NCBI RefSeq assembly: GCF_020171285.1
Contig: NZ_JAIUZI010000018.1
Span: forward strand, 1 to 61,281
Origin: Seohaeicola saemankumensis
Lineage (GTDB): Bacteria; Pseudomonadota; Alphaproteobacteria; Rhodobacterales; Rhodobacteraceae
Direction: 5' to 3'
Length of the DNA: 61,281 nt
Made by a program: the position numbers and the translations under genes. The notes beneath the pieces are model-generated. The model had not been told where the DNA came from and ran no database searches. It saw only the letters and a program-made list of their open reading frames with translations. Position 1 is the first letter of the stretch; each line of letters opens with the position of its first letter. Positions 33,735 to 42,266 of the stretch are shown in pieces.

Positions 33735-33831
33735 GGGCAGGCTCGCGACCTTTTCAGCTGCACAGATCCGCCGCGCAGTGATGCGGTGTCACCTCGGCGG
33801 ATCAGACTTGCCAGATACCAGCGTTGCCCGG

Positions 33832-34239
33832 TTACTGCTGGATTTCCTCGATATAGGTTGCCAGTGCCAGGGCGCGCCTTTTGGCATATTCCTCTGCCTC
33901 GCTCCTCGTCACGATGGCCGAGGCCTCATCGACATATCTTTGGCCCCAGATTGGCATATCGCTGCCATGGGCACGGATGCTGGAACGGCCGTCGATGAAC
34001 ATCAGGACGTCATGCATCGGGAAAGTGCCGTCGTTGTTGGCGGCCAGGACCGTCAAGTCACTGACCCGGACCGTCAGCAGTTCGGCCAGCGGACCGTCGC
34101 CTTTGCCCTTGGCGCCGTGACATCCGGCACAGGAGTTCAGGTATTCCTGCCGACCCAGGGCCTCCTGCGCGAATGAGGGAACAGGTATCAGGGCCAACAC
34201 AAGTCCCGTCACTGCGGATTTCATGAGTTTTTTCGGCAC
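33832..34239 (-). CDS. monohaem cytochrome c, periplasmic
   Basis: A class I cytochrome c of about 135 residues. A signal peptide ends near SFA-QE, a haem attachment site CAGCH follows in SCAGCHGAKGKGDG, and SDMPIWG supplies the likely axial methionine. The C-terminal helix (EAEEYAKRRALALATYIEEIQQ) packs on haem in such folds. GTG 34239 is chosen because GGAGG is 5 nt upstream and the signal peptide is intact; an ATG at 34224 and a GTG at 34251 are alternatives. The redox partner is unknown, though an FAD monooxygenase lies upstream. Confidence 0.82.
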   Translation of the reverse strand: MPKKLMKSAVTGLVLALIPVPSFAQEALGRQEYLNSCAGCHGAKGKGDGPLAELLTVRVSDLTVLAANNDGTFPMHDVLMFIDGRSSIRAHGSDMPIWGQRYVDEASAIVTRSEAEEYAKRRALALATYIEEIQQ

Positions 34240-34365
34240 CTTCACCTCCACTCCAGGCCGCTTCTTGACCAGCCTAAGTCCGTTAACCGGAGATTGCTAG
34301 TAAAGGATCGCCGCGCCATTTCGGCCACCGGGCTCCTCCTGCCCGGTGGCCGTGGCGGCCAGCCG

Positions 34366-36285
34366 TCAGGTGGCGACCGGGAGCAGGAAGCCGGCGAAGA
34401 ACTCCGACAATTCGCGGTAGCCGTCCAGCGGCAGGATGTTGGCGATGTACTGGTCCGGGCGGACGACGATCATGCAGCCCTGGTCTCGGTCGATCCCGCG
34501 CATGTCGAAGATGTCACCGACACCCTTGTGATCGACGCAAAAGACCTTTTCGAAATCCATCAGACCAAGCTTGCCCGTGCAAGGTTTCAGCAGTGACGGC
34601 ATGGTTTCGTAATCGAGCCGGTCAAAGGTCTGCTGGAACACCGCACGAACGTCGATCACGGCGTCGATATCTTCGCCCTTGCCCGTATGGCGGACCACCG
34701 GCGAGGCGGGGTCGCCTTGCAGCCAATCGGCAAGCCTGTGGATCGCCGAGCCGGGCTCTGAACCGTCGGCGGCACCGGCAAAGGCATAGATCCGCCAGCG
34801 GCCGTCGGCCTCGGCCACGTGGCCCAGCTGCATCTGCTTGGCGTCCGACAGGCGCACCACCGGGGCCGAGTGGAAGCGGCGGCCGATCTCCTGGCCGCTG
34901 GCAAGGGCCTGATGGGTCGGCGCTGCGATCAGCGCCGACCGGTCGTACTGCACCGCCAGGCCGCCCGTGAATTCAAGGTTCTCCTTGAACGCGCGCATGA
35001 AGCGGGGTTCGTCGCCGCCATCGAGATCAGAGGTGCCCGGCGGGGCCGACATGATGCGGGCCCATTCGTGGTCGGTATCGACGAGCCGCTTGGCCTCGAT
35101 CCAGCGTTCGGCAGAATAGCTGCGCAACAGGCTGGCATCGGCGCGGCCCTGGAACACATGGGCCAGTTTCCAACCCAGATTGAAGGTGTCTTGCATCGAC
35201 ACGTTCATCCCCTGCCCCGCCTTGGGGCTGTGGGTGTGGCAGGCATCGCCGGCGGTAAAGACGCGCGGATTGCGGTCGGTGCCTTCGGGCACGTCATCGA
35301 ACCGGTCGGTCATGCGGTGACCGATTTCGTAGATCGACCACCAGACGACCTCTTTGACGTCGATGGTATAGGGCCGCATGATCCGGTTGGCGGCGGCGAT
35401 CATATCGGCCTGGGTCAGGTTGCGTTCCGCCACGCGTTCATCATCACGCAGCTTGTCCAGTTCGACATACATGCGGAACAGGTAACCGCCCTCGCGCGGG
35501 AGGATCAGCACGTTGCCTTCGCTGGCCGAGGTGATCAGGCATTTCTGGCGCACGTCCGGAAAATCAGTATTGGCCAGGATGTCCATCACGCCCCAGGCCT
35601 GGTGCGCGGCATCGCCATGCAATTCACCGCCGATCGCCTTGCGGACCCCGGACCGGGCGCCATCGCAGCCAACCACGTAATTTGCCCGGATGGTTGTCGT
35701 TTCCCCCCAGTTCACGCCGGTATCCTCCAGCGTCACGGTTACCGGGTGGTCATCGGTATCGGGGTCGATGGTCAGGTCCTTGAACGCGAGGTTGTAATCG
35801 GGCGCCAGGCGGGCGGGCGCATTGCGCATCACTTCGAGGAACAGTTCGTGCATACGCGCCTGGTTGATCAGGATATGCGGCATTTCCGAGCTGTCGTCGG
35901 CCACGTCCTGGACCCGGCCGATCCGTTTGATCGCCTGCGGGTTTTCGGGATCGGGCATCCAGAAATTGGTCTGGTTGACCCAGTAGGTTTCGCGTTTGAC
36001 CTTGTCGGCAAAGCCGAAGGCCTGGAACATTTCCATGGTGCGGGTGTTGATACCATCGGCCTTGCCCTTGACGATGTTGCCCGGGCTGGCTTCGACGATC
36101 ATGGTGTCGATTTCGGGGAACTGCGCCAGCTGCGCGGCCAGGCACAGGCCCGCCGGGCCGGTGCCGACGATCAGCACATCGACCTTGTCAGGCAGCGGGG
36201 CGTTGGGGGAGCGGTCACGCCGGTTTGGCGCGGCGGTTTTGACATCGGGATTGCCCCCGCGAAAGCCGTCCTTGTAGAATTGCAT
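34366..36285 (-). CDS. FAD-dependent aromatic hydroxylase (3-hydroxybenzoate 4-monooxygenase / phenol 2-monooxygenase family)
   Basis: A 639-residue group A flavoprotein hydroxylase. It has the FAD dinucleotide motif GTGPAG (41-46), the DG motif in VGCDGARSG and the GD motif in FTAGDACHTHSPKAGQG, plus the C-terminal thioredoxin-like dimerisation domain of phenol hydroxylases. The length equals that of known 3-hydroxybenzoate 4-hydroxylase, which makes protocatechuate; that substrate is a best guess. ATG 36285 follows GGAAGG. The upstream region is unusually AT-rich, suggesting a regulated promoter, but no regulator gene is adjacent. Confidence 0.88.
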   Translation of the reverse strand: MQFYKDGFRGGNPDVKTAAPNRRDRSPNAPLPDKVDVLIVGTGPAGLCLAAQLAQFPEIDTMIVEASPGNIVKGKADGINTRTMEMFQAFGFADKVKRETYWVNQTNFWMPDPENPQAIKRIGRVQDVADDSSEMPHILINQARMHELFLEVMRNAPARLAPDYNLAFKDLTIDPDTDDHPVTVTLEDTGVNWGETTTIRANYVVGCDGARSGVRKAIGGELHGDAAHQAWGVMDILANTDFPDVRQKCLITSASEGNVLILPREGGYLFRMYVELDKLRDDERVAERNLTQADMIAAANRIMRPYTIDVKEVVWWSIYEIGHRMTDRFDDVPEGTDRNPRVFTAGDACHTHSPKAGQGMNVSMQDTFNLGWKLAHVFQGRADASLLRSYSAERWIEAKRLVDTDHEWARIMSAPPGTSDLDGGDEPRFMRAFKENLEFTGGLAVQYDRSALIAAPTHQALASGQEIGRRFHSAPVVRLSDAKQMQLGHVAEADGRWRIYAFAGAADGSEPGSAIHRLADWLQGDPASPVVRHTGKGEDIDAVIDVRAVFQQTFDRLDYETMPSLLKPCTGKLGLMDFEKVFCVDHKGVGDIFDMRGIDRDQGCMIVVRPDQYIANILPLDGYRELSEFFAGFLLPVAT

Positions 36286-36556
36286 CGTCCTTCCTCCGTC
36301 ATCTTCAGTCTGCCACAGTTGGTGGGCCGTGCACTTAATATCCATACTTATCAGTTTGAGTCAACAAATAAACAGTATGCATATTATTCTTGGGAAATTA
36401 TTCTTTACCAGATAGTTACGAGCTTCCCGCCACATACAACGCAGAAAACCCGGCGGTCGGCACGGGCCAGCGGACAGGCCCGCGGACAACCCCAAGCCCG
36501 AATCCCGGACCTGTACCGCCCTTGCCGCCAACCGGCGATTGCGGCAAGAACTGCAC
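36286..36556. promoter_or_regulatory. AT-rich divergent intergenic region
   Basis: A 271-nt gap between the monooxygenase (minus) and DUF1643 (plus). Positions about 36335-36420 are strongly AT-rich against a GC-rich background and include the palindrome TATGCATA and several TTAT/ATAA blocks. It probably carries the monooxygenase promoter and a regulator site. The remaining 130 nt show nothing distinct. Confidence 0.5.
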
Positions 36557-37075
36557 ATGATCACCCGCAGCCACACCAAGGGCGACGCACCGTCGACCGC
36601 CGTCTACTCCGATTGCGAACGCTATCGCTACAGCCTGACCCGGATCTGGGACCCGGCCGGCCGCAAGGCCCTGTTCGTCATGCTGAACCCGTCGACAGCG
36701 ACCGAGGTGCAGAACGACCCCACGGTCGAACGCTGTGAACGGCGCGCGCGGGCGTTGGGGTTCGGCGCCTTTTGCGTGACCAACATCTTTGCCTGGCGCG
36801 ACACCGACCCGCGCAAGATGCGCGCCGCCAAAGACCCGGTGGGCCCGGAAAACGACGCGGCCATCCTGACCGGGGCGGACTGGGCCGATCAGGTGATCGC
36901 GGCCTGGGGCACCCACGGCGCACACCTGAATCGCGGCGCCGCTGTCGAAGCGCTGCTACGCGGCACCGGGAGTGAACTTTTCCACCTGGGCCTGTCCAAG
37001 GCGGGCCACCCAAAGCATCCGCTTTACATCGCTTACACGCAGAAACCGGAACCCTGGCCCGAAACCAACCGTTAA
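36557..37075 (+). CDS. DUF1643 domain-containing protein
   Basis: A 172-residue soluble protein matching DUF1643: CERYRYSLTRIWDP near residue 20, LFVMLNPSTATEVQNDPTVERC, ARALGFGAFCVTNIFAWR, and a closing GHPKHPLYI segment. The family has no settled function and is often carried by accessory regions and plasmids. ATG 36557 is preferred to a TTG six codons upstream. It stands alone, divergent from the monooxygenase. Confidence 0.88.
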   Translation: MITRSHTKGDAPSTAVYSDCERYRYSLTRIWDPAGRKALFVMLNPSTATEVQNDPTVERCERRARALGFGAFCVTNIFAWRDTDPRKMRAAKDPVGPENDAAILTGADWADQVIAAWGTHGAHLNRGAAVEALLRGTGSELFHLGLSKAGHPKHPLYIAYTQKPEPWPETNR

Positions 37076-37094
37076 CCACTTGATTCGATTGATT

Positions 37095-37124
37095 TTGACC
37101 GCGCCACCGGGATGTGACCATAGT
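37095..37124 (+). promoter_or_regulatory. candidate sigma-70-type promoter for the RTX protein gene
   Basis: TTGACC (37095-37100) and CATAGT (37119-37124) are separated by 18 nt and end 35 nt before the RTX gene ATG. This is a reasonable match by eye; no transcript start is known. Confidence 0.4.
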
Positions 37125-37159
37125 GGCCATGGTGGGCGCAGTACGTTTGGAGTGGTAAC

Positions 37160-38248
37160 ATGTTGTGGCTTGCAGGGCTGGTAGGACTGTTTGCTGTCGG
37201 CGGCCTCGTGCTGACCGATGACGAGACAGACATCGCCGACGACGAAAATGGCCTGACCGACGAAACAGACGGCGCACTCGCTTCCACGGGGACGCCCTCG
37301 CAGGACGGCCCGACGAACCTTGTCTCCGGACTGCCGATCGTGGGCCAGGACGGGCCCGAACAGGAAACCGCTGTCGCCGGGTCCGACGCGGACACCAGCG
37401 ACCATCAGCTCTCCTCCGGTGTGGACGAATATGGCGCGGGTAATTTCGGCCTCGTGCTCTCGGGCGACGGCACCGACGACACGCTCACCGGCACCTCCGG
37501 AGACGATCAGATCAACGGATACGCCGGCGACGATACGCTCTTTGGCGGTGCCGGGGTCGACACTCTGCACGGCGGCGATGGCGTGGATACCCTGTGGGGG
37601 CAGGCCGGCGACGACATCCTGCACGGCGAAGATGGCGACGATTCCCTGTTTGGCAATTCCGGCGATGACACGTTGTTCGGTCATGGTGGCAACGACCGCC
37701 TGTCCGGCGGCAGCGGCGATGACGCCGCCCAGGGTGGCGAAGGCGACGATCAGGTCTTGGGCGGGGCCGGCGACGATGCCCTGCAGGGCGGGCTGGGCAA
37801 CGACACGCTGACCGGTGGCACCGGTCAGGACAGCCTGTTCGGCGGCTGGGGCAATGACACGCTCTACGGCGCCGAGGAAACCGGCGACGACGGTCAGGTC
37901 GCCGAAAGCGACTTTCTCAACGGCGGTGGCGGCGACGATACCATCGTGACCGGCGCCGGCGATATCGTCACCGCGGGTGATGGCGCCGATACAATCGTTC
38001 TGGGGGACTGGAACATCGATGGCGACGCCGCCCGGCTGATGGATTTCGACAGCGCCGAAGACCAGCTGATGCTGGTCTGGAACCAGGCCTCTGATCCGAC
38101 AATAGAAATATTCGCTGACCCCGTTACCTCAGGGCTGAGCCACGTGGTCGTCAACGGCGTCGAAATCGCGGCTGTCAATGGCACGGCGCCCCTGGCCGAA
38201 GACATCCTGGTGGTGAGCTCTGACCAAGCGCCTTTGCTAGCGGGCTGA
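37160..38248 (+). CDS. RTX-repeat calcium-binding protein with N-terminal membrane helix
   Basis: A 362-residue acidic protein. Residues 1-19 are a hydrophobic helix (MLWLAGLVGLFAVGGLVL), unusual for RTX proteins, which normally lack an N-terminal signal. About 115-255 hold some fifteen RTX nonapeptides (pattern GGxGxDxLx, for example LFGGAGVDT, LHGGDGVDT) that fold into a calcium beta-roll. The C-terminal 100 residues could form a type I secretion signal domain. No HlyB/HlyD transporter genes are nearby. A surface or adhesive role is plausible. Confidence 0.85.
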   Translation: MLWLAGLVGLFAVGGLVLTDDETDIADDENGLTDETDGALASTGTPSQDGPTNLVSGLPIVGQDGPEQETAVAGSDADTSDHQLSSGVDEYGAGNFGLVLSGDGTDDTLTGTSGDDQINGYAGDDTLFGGAGVDTLHGGDGVDTLWGQAGDDILHGEDGDDSLFGNSGDDTLFGHGGNDRLSGGSGDDAAQGGEGDDQVLGGAGDDALQGGLGNDTLTGGTGQDSLFGGWGNDTLYGAEETGDDGQVAESDFLNGGGGDDTIVTGAGDIVTAGDGADTIVLGDWNIDGDAARLMDFDSAEDQLMLVWNQASDPTIEIFADPVTSGLSHVVVNGVEIAAVNGTAPLAEDILVVSSDQAPLLAG

Positions 38249-38276
38249 GCCAGCGGCCTGCGGTCGCAATAACCCT

Positions 38277-38305
38277 TTGCCATTTCGCGCAGATACGCCT
38301 ATACG
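38277..38305 (+). promoter_or_regulatory. candidate rpsO promoter
   Basis: TTGCCA (38277-38282) and TATACG (38300-38305) lie 17 nt apart, a good sigma-70-type match, and would give a 5' leader of roughly 115 nt before rpsO. It follows the RTX stop by 28 nt. Confidence 0.55.
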
Positions 38306-38426
38306 CGCCCATCCGTGACGGAATCAGGGCGCGCTCCTGTTGCTGATCGGACCCTCTCCACGGGCCTGTGCTGGACGACATCCCGGCCTGCGCCATTCAC
38401 ACCAACCTTTTGTAAAGGAGACCCCG

Positions 38427-38696
38427 ATGTCGATCACTGCCGAAGAAAAAACCCGCGTGATGAAAGAGTACGGCACCAAGGACGGCGACACCGGTTCGCC
38501 CGAAGTCCAGGTGGCCATTCTCAGCTCGCGCATCGCGACTCTGACGGAACACTTCAAGACCCACAAGAAGGACAACCACGGTCGCCGTGGCCTTCTGAAG
38601 ATGGTTGCCCAGCGTCGTAAGCTGCTGGACTACCTCAAGGGCAAGGATGAAGCCCGCTACCAGGACCTGATCAAACGTCTGGGCCTGCGCCGCTAA
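38427..38696 (+). CDS. rpsO: 30S ribosomal protein S15
   Basis: The 89-residue S15 protein, of exact family length, binds 16S rRNA helices 20-22 and organises the 30S platform. The whole chain matches (GDTGSPEVQVAILSSRI, HFKTHKKDNHGRRGLL, DYLKGKDEARYQDLIKRLGLRR). AAAGGAG lies 7 nt before ATG 38427. In E. coli S15 represses its own translation through its leader. A terminator hairpin follows, so rpsO and pnp are at least partly separate here. Confidence 0.98.
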   Translation: MSITAEEKTRVMKEYGTKDGDTGSPEVQVAILSSRIATLTEHFKTHKKDNHGRRGLLKMVAQRRKLLDYLKGKDEARYQDLIKRLGLRR

Positions 38697-38724
38697 GCGG
38701 TTTTTCCGTTTTGTACATGTTCTG

Positions 38725-38744
38725 AACGGGCCTTTGCCCGTTTT
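38725..38744 (+). terminator. Rho-independent terminator of rpsO
   Basis: Arms AACGGGC and GCCCGTT around loop CTTT, running into TTTT, 29 nt after the rpsO stop. Confidence 0.75.
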
Positions 38745-38746
38745 GT

Positions 38747-38937
38747 ACGCCCGCCCCTTGGCGGGCGTATCTGCATTTGGGGCTCCGCCCCCGCCGCCAA
38801 AGGCGGCTCCCCCGGGATATTTTCAAACAGAAGAAGCCAGGGGCGTTTGTACTTCTTCTGTTCACAAATATCCCAGGGAGTTTGAGGGACAGCGTCCCTC
38901 ATCAATAAATGGAATGCGCCGAAGGCGCGCATTTGGA
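38747..38937. repeat. cluster of dispersed hairpin repeats
   Basis: This gap between rpsO and the SGNH gene contains arms GCCGCC/GGCGGC around AAA (38793-38807), a reverse-oriented CCCGGGATATTTTCAAA block related to the repeat at 44860 and 4229, an opposed ACAAATATCCCAGGGAG block, and a hairpin GAGGGAC/GTCCCTC around AGC (38884-38900). It looks like two copies of one repeat facing each other. Confidence 0.65.
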
Positions 38938-39633
38938 TCAGCCGTCGGCGGGTGCGGTCCGGATGATCTCGGCGACAGAGCGGCCGATGGCGGCGCTGGC
39001 CTTGACCGAGGGGTGGATCATGTCGGCGGCGTGGTAGCTGCGGTCGCCGTTCGGGACCAGGTCGGCCAGCGACAGGAAGTAGACGCCGGGCAGCAGGGCG
39101 GCCAGCTTGTCGATGCGGCGCTCCAGTTCGTCGCCTTCGTCGCGGCAGTGTTCGATGATGGAGTTCAGCCCCGGGCTGCGCAGGTAGCCGACGTAGATGA
39201 CCCGCGCGCCGGTGTCGCGCAGTTCCGAGACCAGGCGGGGGATTTCCCCGCGGCGGCCATCGGATGCGATCATCCGGTCGAGTTTGCCATCGCAGGCGAT
39301 GCAGCCGCAGCCGAGCCACAGGTCGTTGCCGCCGCCGTTGACCACGATCCAGTCCCAGTCGCCTTCGGTGTACTGGTTTTCGATCTTCATCCCCAGCGCG
39401 CCGGTCACCGGCAGCCCGTAGAGGATGCGGGCGCCGCCCACCGAGCGGTTGACGACCGGTTCGCCCAGTTCGCGCGAGACCGCGTTCGGGATCGCCTTGC
39501 CCGAGGAGCCGTGCCAGGCCATCAGCGAATCGCCGATGGCGAGGATGCGCGGCGTGGCGTTGCGGCTGACGGGCTGGGCGCATCCGACAAGGCCGATCAG
39601 CATCGCGATTGCTATCACACTCAAAGCTTTCAT
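38938..39633 (-). CDS. SGNH/GDSL hydrolase, predicted lipoprotein
   Basis: A 231-residue secreted hydrolase. The N-terminus ends in a lipobox (GLVGC, Cys18). Motifs are block I AIGDSLMAWHG (Ser36), block III GGGNDLWLG, and block V DMIHPS with the catalytic Asp and His. A Cys-rich insert (LGCGCIACDGK) is unusual and could be disulphide-bonded or metal-binding. It probably acts on an ester in the envelope. The frame extends upstream to 39996 without an N-terminal signal, so ATG 39633 is preferred. It is divergent from pnp. Confidence 0.85.
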   Translation of the reverse strand: MKALSVIAIAMLIGLVGCAQPVSRNATPRILAIGDSLMAWHGSSGKAIPNAVSRELGEPVVNRSVGGARILYGLPVTGALGMKIENQYTEGDWDWIVVNGGGNDLWLGCGCIACDGKLDRMIASDGRRGEIPRLVSELRDTGARVIYVGYLRSPGLNSIIEHCRDEGDELERRIDKLAALLPGVYFLSLADLVPNGDRSYHAADMIHPSVKASAAIGRSVAEIIRTAPADG

Positions 39634-39891
39634 GGTCGTGACCGGGTCCCTTGCTCTGGTTAACCATACCGATAGGGGGAATTCCCGCGCTTGGCCAGCC
39701 GGGGCGGTCCCGCCCCCTGCTGCCCGACGCGCAGATGCTACCCCTGTTCGCCTGGCCCAAGAGGGCCATGCGGCACGGGCCGGGATAGCCGGGAAACATG
39801 GCCAGAGATGGGAGAAACTGTGGCCAATCGCGGTTAACGCGCCAATCGCCTGACGGGGACGTGAGGCAGCGGCGGTGAATTCGAGGTTTAA

Positions 39892-39927
39892 ATGAAGGGC
39901 AAACTGCTGTATGGCCGCAGAATCTGA
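39892..39927 (+). CDS. possible 11-residue upstream ORF in the pnp leader
   Basis: A short ORF reading MKGKLLYGRRI starts 5 nt after GAGG. It lies 118 nt before the pnp start within a structured leader. Short basic leader peptides can control downstream RNA folding, but this may be chance. Confidence 0.3.
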   Translation: MKGKLLYGRRI

Positions 39928-40045
39928 GAGGCGGCGCCCGGACCCCGGTGCTGCGAAGACAAGGATGAGAGGGGTCGGCGGCAATGGGGCCGCCAATCAA
40001 ACGGGAGACCCGGGAACGCCCGGGAGGGCTCCCATTTAGGATACG
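39928..40045 (+). promoter_or_regulatory. structured pnp 5' leader
   Basis: Hairpins here include GGCGGC/GCCGCC near 39978-39993 and a strong one at 40003-40033 (outer arms GGGAG/CTCCC, inner arms CCCGGG/CCCGGG, loop AACG), ending 3 nt before the AGGA ribosome site of pnp. E. coli pnp is autoregulated through a leader stem-loop cut by RNase III and bound by PNPase. A similar scheme is plausible. Confidence 0.5.
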
Positions 40046-42190
40046 ATGATGTTCAACGTAACGACGAAAAGCATGCAGTGGGGCGAAGAGACGCTGACAC
40101 TGGAAACGGGCAAGGTTGCCCGCCAGGCGGATGGCTCGGTCATCGCCACATTGGGTGAAACCTCGGTCATGGCGAACGTGACCTTTGCCCGCCAGCAAAA
40201 GCCCGGTCAGGATTTCTTTCCGCTGACCGTTCACTACCAGGAAAAATACTATGCGGCCGGCAAGGTCCCCGGTGGTTTCTTCAAGCGCGAGGCGCGCCCG
40301 ACCGAGAAGGAAACCCTGACCGCGCGTCTGATCGACCGTCCGATCCGCCCGCTGTTCGTGCCCGGCTTCAAAAACGAAGTGCTGGTGATGTGCACCGTGC
40401 TGTCCCACGACCTGGTCAATGACCCCGACGTCGTGGCGATGATCGCCGCCAGCGCCGCGCTGACCATTTCCGGCGCGCCGTTCCGTGGCCCGATCGCCGG
40501 TTGCCGCGTTGGTTTCGAGGATGGCGAATACGTCCTGAACCCGACCGTGGACGACATGCAGGACCTGCGCCTGAACCCCGACCAGCGTCTGGACCTGGTC
40601 GTGGCCGGCACCAAGGACGCCGTGATGATGGTCGAATCGGAGGCCTACGAGCTGTCCGAGGCGGAAATGCTGGGAGCGGTGACCTTTGCCCACGAACAGA
40701 TCCAGCCGGTGATCGACCTGATCATCAGCCTGGCCGAAGAAGCCGCGAAAGAGCCGTTCGAATTCGACGCGCCGGATTATTCCGAGCTGTTCGAAGCGGT
40801 CAAGGCCGCCGGTGACGAGCAGATGCGCGCCGCCTTCGCGATCACCGACAAGCAGGAGCGCACCGCCGCCGTTTCGGCCGCCCGCGAGGCGATCAAAGCC
40901 GCGCTGACCGAAGAGCAGCTGGAAGACGCGAACCTGGGTTCCGCCCTGAAGAAGCTGGAAGCCGGCATCCTGCGCGGCGACGTGGTCAAGGGTGGCAAGC
41001 GCATCGACGGTCGCTCGACCACCGACGTGCGCCCGATCGTCTGCGAAACCGGTCTGCTGCCGCGGACCCACGGGTCGGCTCTGTTCACCCGCGGTGAAAC
41101 GCAGGGTCTGGTGGTGACCACGCTGGGCACCGGCGACGACGAACAGTTCATCGACGCGCTGCACGGCAACTTCAAATCGAACTTCCTGCTGCATTACAAC
41201 TTCCCGCCCTATTCGGTTGGCGAAGTTGGCCGCGTCGGTGGCCCCGGCCGCCGCGAGATCGGCCACGGCAAGCTGGCTTGGCGCGCGCTGCAGGCGGTGC
41301 TGCCGGCGCCGACCGATTTCCCCTACACCCTGCGGGTCGTGTCGGAAATCACCGAATCGAACGGGTCGTCCTCGATGGCTTCGGTCTGTGGCGGCTCGCT
41401 GTCGATGATGGACGCGGGCGTGCCGCTGAAAGCGGCGGTTGCCGGCGTGGCGATGGGTCTGATCCTGGAAGACGACGGCTCTTATGCGATCCTGACCGAC
41501 ATCCTGGGGGACGAAGACCACCTGGGCGACATGGACTTCAAGGTCGCGGGTACCGAAAACGGCATCACCTCGCTGCAGATGGACATCAAGGTCGCCGGCA
41601 TCACGCCGGAGATCATGGAGAAAGCCCTGGCCCAGGCCAAGGACGGCCGGATGCACATCCTGGGCGAGATGAACAAGGCGCTGTCCGGTGCCGCGGAATT
41701 CTCGGCCCACGCGCCGCGCATCGAGACCATGCAGATCCCCACCGACAAGATCCGCGAAGTGATCGGATCGGGCGGCAAGGTGATCCGCGAGATCGTCGAG
41801 GTTTCGGGTGCCAAGGTCGACATCAACGACGACGGCATCATCAAGATCGCGTCGTCGGTGAGTGAAGCCATCCAGAAGGCCTATGACATGATCCATTCGA
41901 TCGTGGCAGAGCCGGAAGAGGGCAAGATCTATACAGGCAAGGTCGTGAAGATCGTCGATTTCGGCGCCTTCGTGAACTTCTTTGGCAAGCGCGACGGGCT
42001 GGTGCACGTCAGCCAGATCGAGAACCGCCGCCTGAACCATCCCTCGGACGTTCTGAAGGAAGGCCAGGAAGTGAAGGTCAAGCTCCTGGGCTTTGACGAT
42101 CGCGGAAAGGTGCGCCTGTCGATGAAGGTCGTCGACCAGGAGACCGGCGAAGAGATCGTCGCCGAGAAGAAAGAGAAATCGGACGGCTGA
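40046..42190 (+). CDS. pnp: polyribonucleotide nucleotidyltransferase (PNPase)
   Basis: A 714-residue phosphorolytic 3'-5' exoribonuclease of the RNA degradosome. Two RNase PH domains (about 10-220 and 310-540, the second carrying FTRGETQGLVVTTLGT and the active-site Asp in GDMDFKVAG) flank an all-helical linker. C-terminal KH (IPTDKIREVIGSGGKVIREI) and S1 (GKIYTGKVVKIVDFGAFVNF) domains follow. ATG 40046 is directly followed by a second ATG. The GC content and codon use match neighbouring core genes. A strong terminator follows. Confidence 0.98.
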   Translation: MMFNVTTKSMQWGEETLTLETGKVARQADGSVIATLGETSVMANVTFARQQKPGQDFFPLTVHYQEKYYAAGKVPGGFFKREARPTEKETLTARLIDRPIRPLFVPGFKNEVLVMCTVLSHDLVNDPDVVAMIAASAALTISGAPFRGPIAGCRVGFEDGEYVLNPTVDDMQDLRLNPDQRLDLVVAGTKDAVMMVESEAYELSEAEMLGAVTFAHEQIQPVIDLIISLAEEAAKEPFEFDAPDYSELFEAVKAAGDEQMRAAFAITDKQERTAAVSAAREAIKAALTEEQLEDANLGSALKKLEAGILRGDVVKGGKRIDGRSTTDVRPIVCETGLLPRTHGSALFTRGETQGLVVTTLGTGDDEQFIDALHGNFKSNFLLHYNFPPYSVGEVGRVGGPGRREIGHGKLAWRALQAVLPAPTDFPYTLRVVSEITESNGSSSMASVCGGSLSMMDAGVPLKAAVAGVAMGLILEDDGSYAILTDILGDEDHLGDMDFKVAGTENGITSLQMDIKVAGITPEIMEKALAQAKDGRMHILGEMNKALSGAAEFSAHAPRIETMQIPTDKIREVIGSGGKVIREIVEVSGAKVDINDDGIIKIASSVSEAIQKAYDMIHSIVAEPEEGKIYTGKVVKIVDFGAFVNFFGKRDGLVHVSQIENRRLNHPSDVLKEGQEVKVKLLGFDDRGKVRLSMKVVDQETGEEIVAEKKEKSDG

Positions 42191-42212
42191 TCCGGGCCGA
42201 TTTTGAAACACG

Positions 42213-42242
42213 AAGCCCCGGTGGACACACCGGGGCTTTTTT
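42213..42242 (+). terminator. Rho-independent terminator of pnp
   Basis: Arms AAGCCCCGGTG and CACCGGGGCTT around loop GACA, followed by further T residues, 23 nt after the pnp stop. Confidence 0.9.
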
Positions 42243-42266
42243 GTGCGGGTCGGCCCGGTTTCCGGT

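Noticed and set aside
34322..34352. Strong hairpin (CGGCCACCGGGC arms) after the monooxygenase gene
   Set aside because: The stem is real, but neither side is followed by a T-tract, so I did not call it a terminator.
37484..37900. Tandem DNA repeat within the RTX gene
   Set aside because: The periodicity is the coding of RTX nonapeptides, explained by the protein; the DNA units have diverged.
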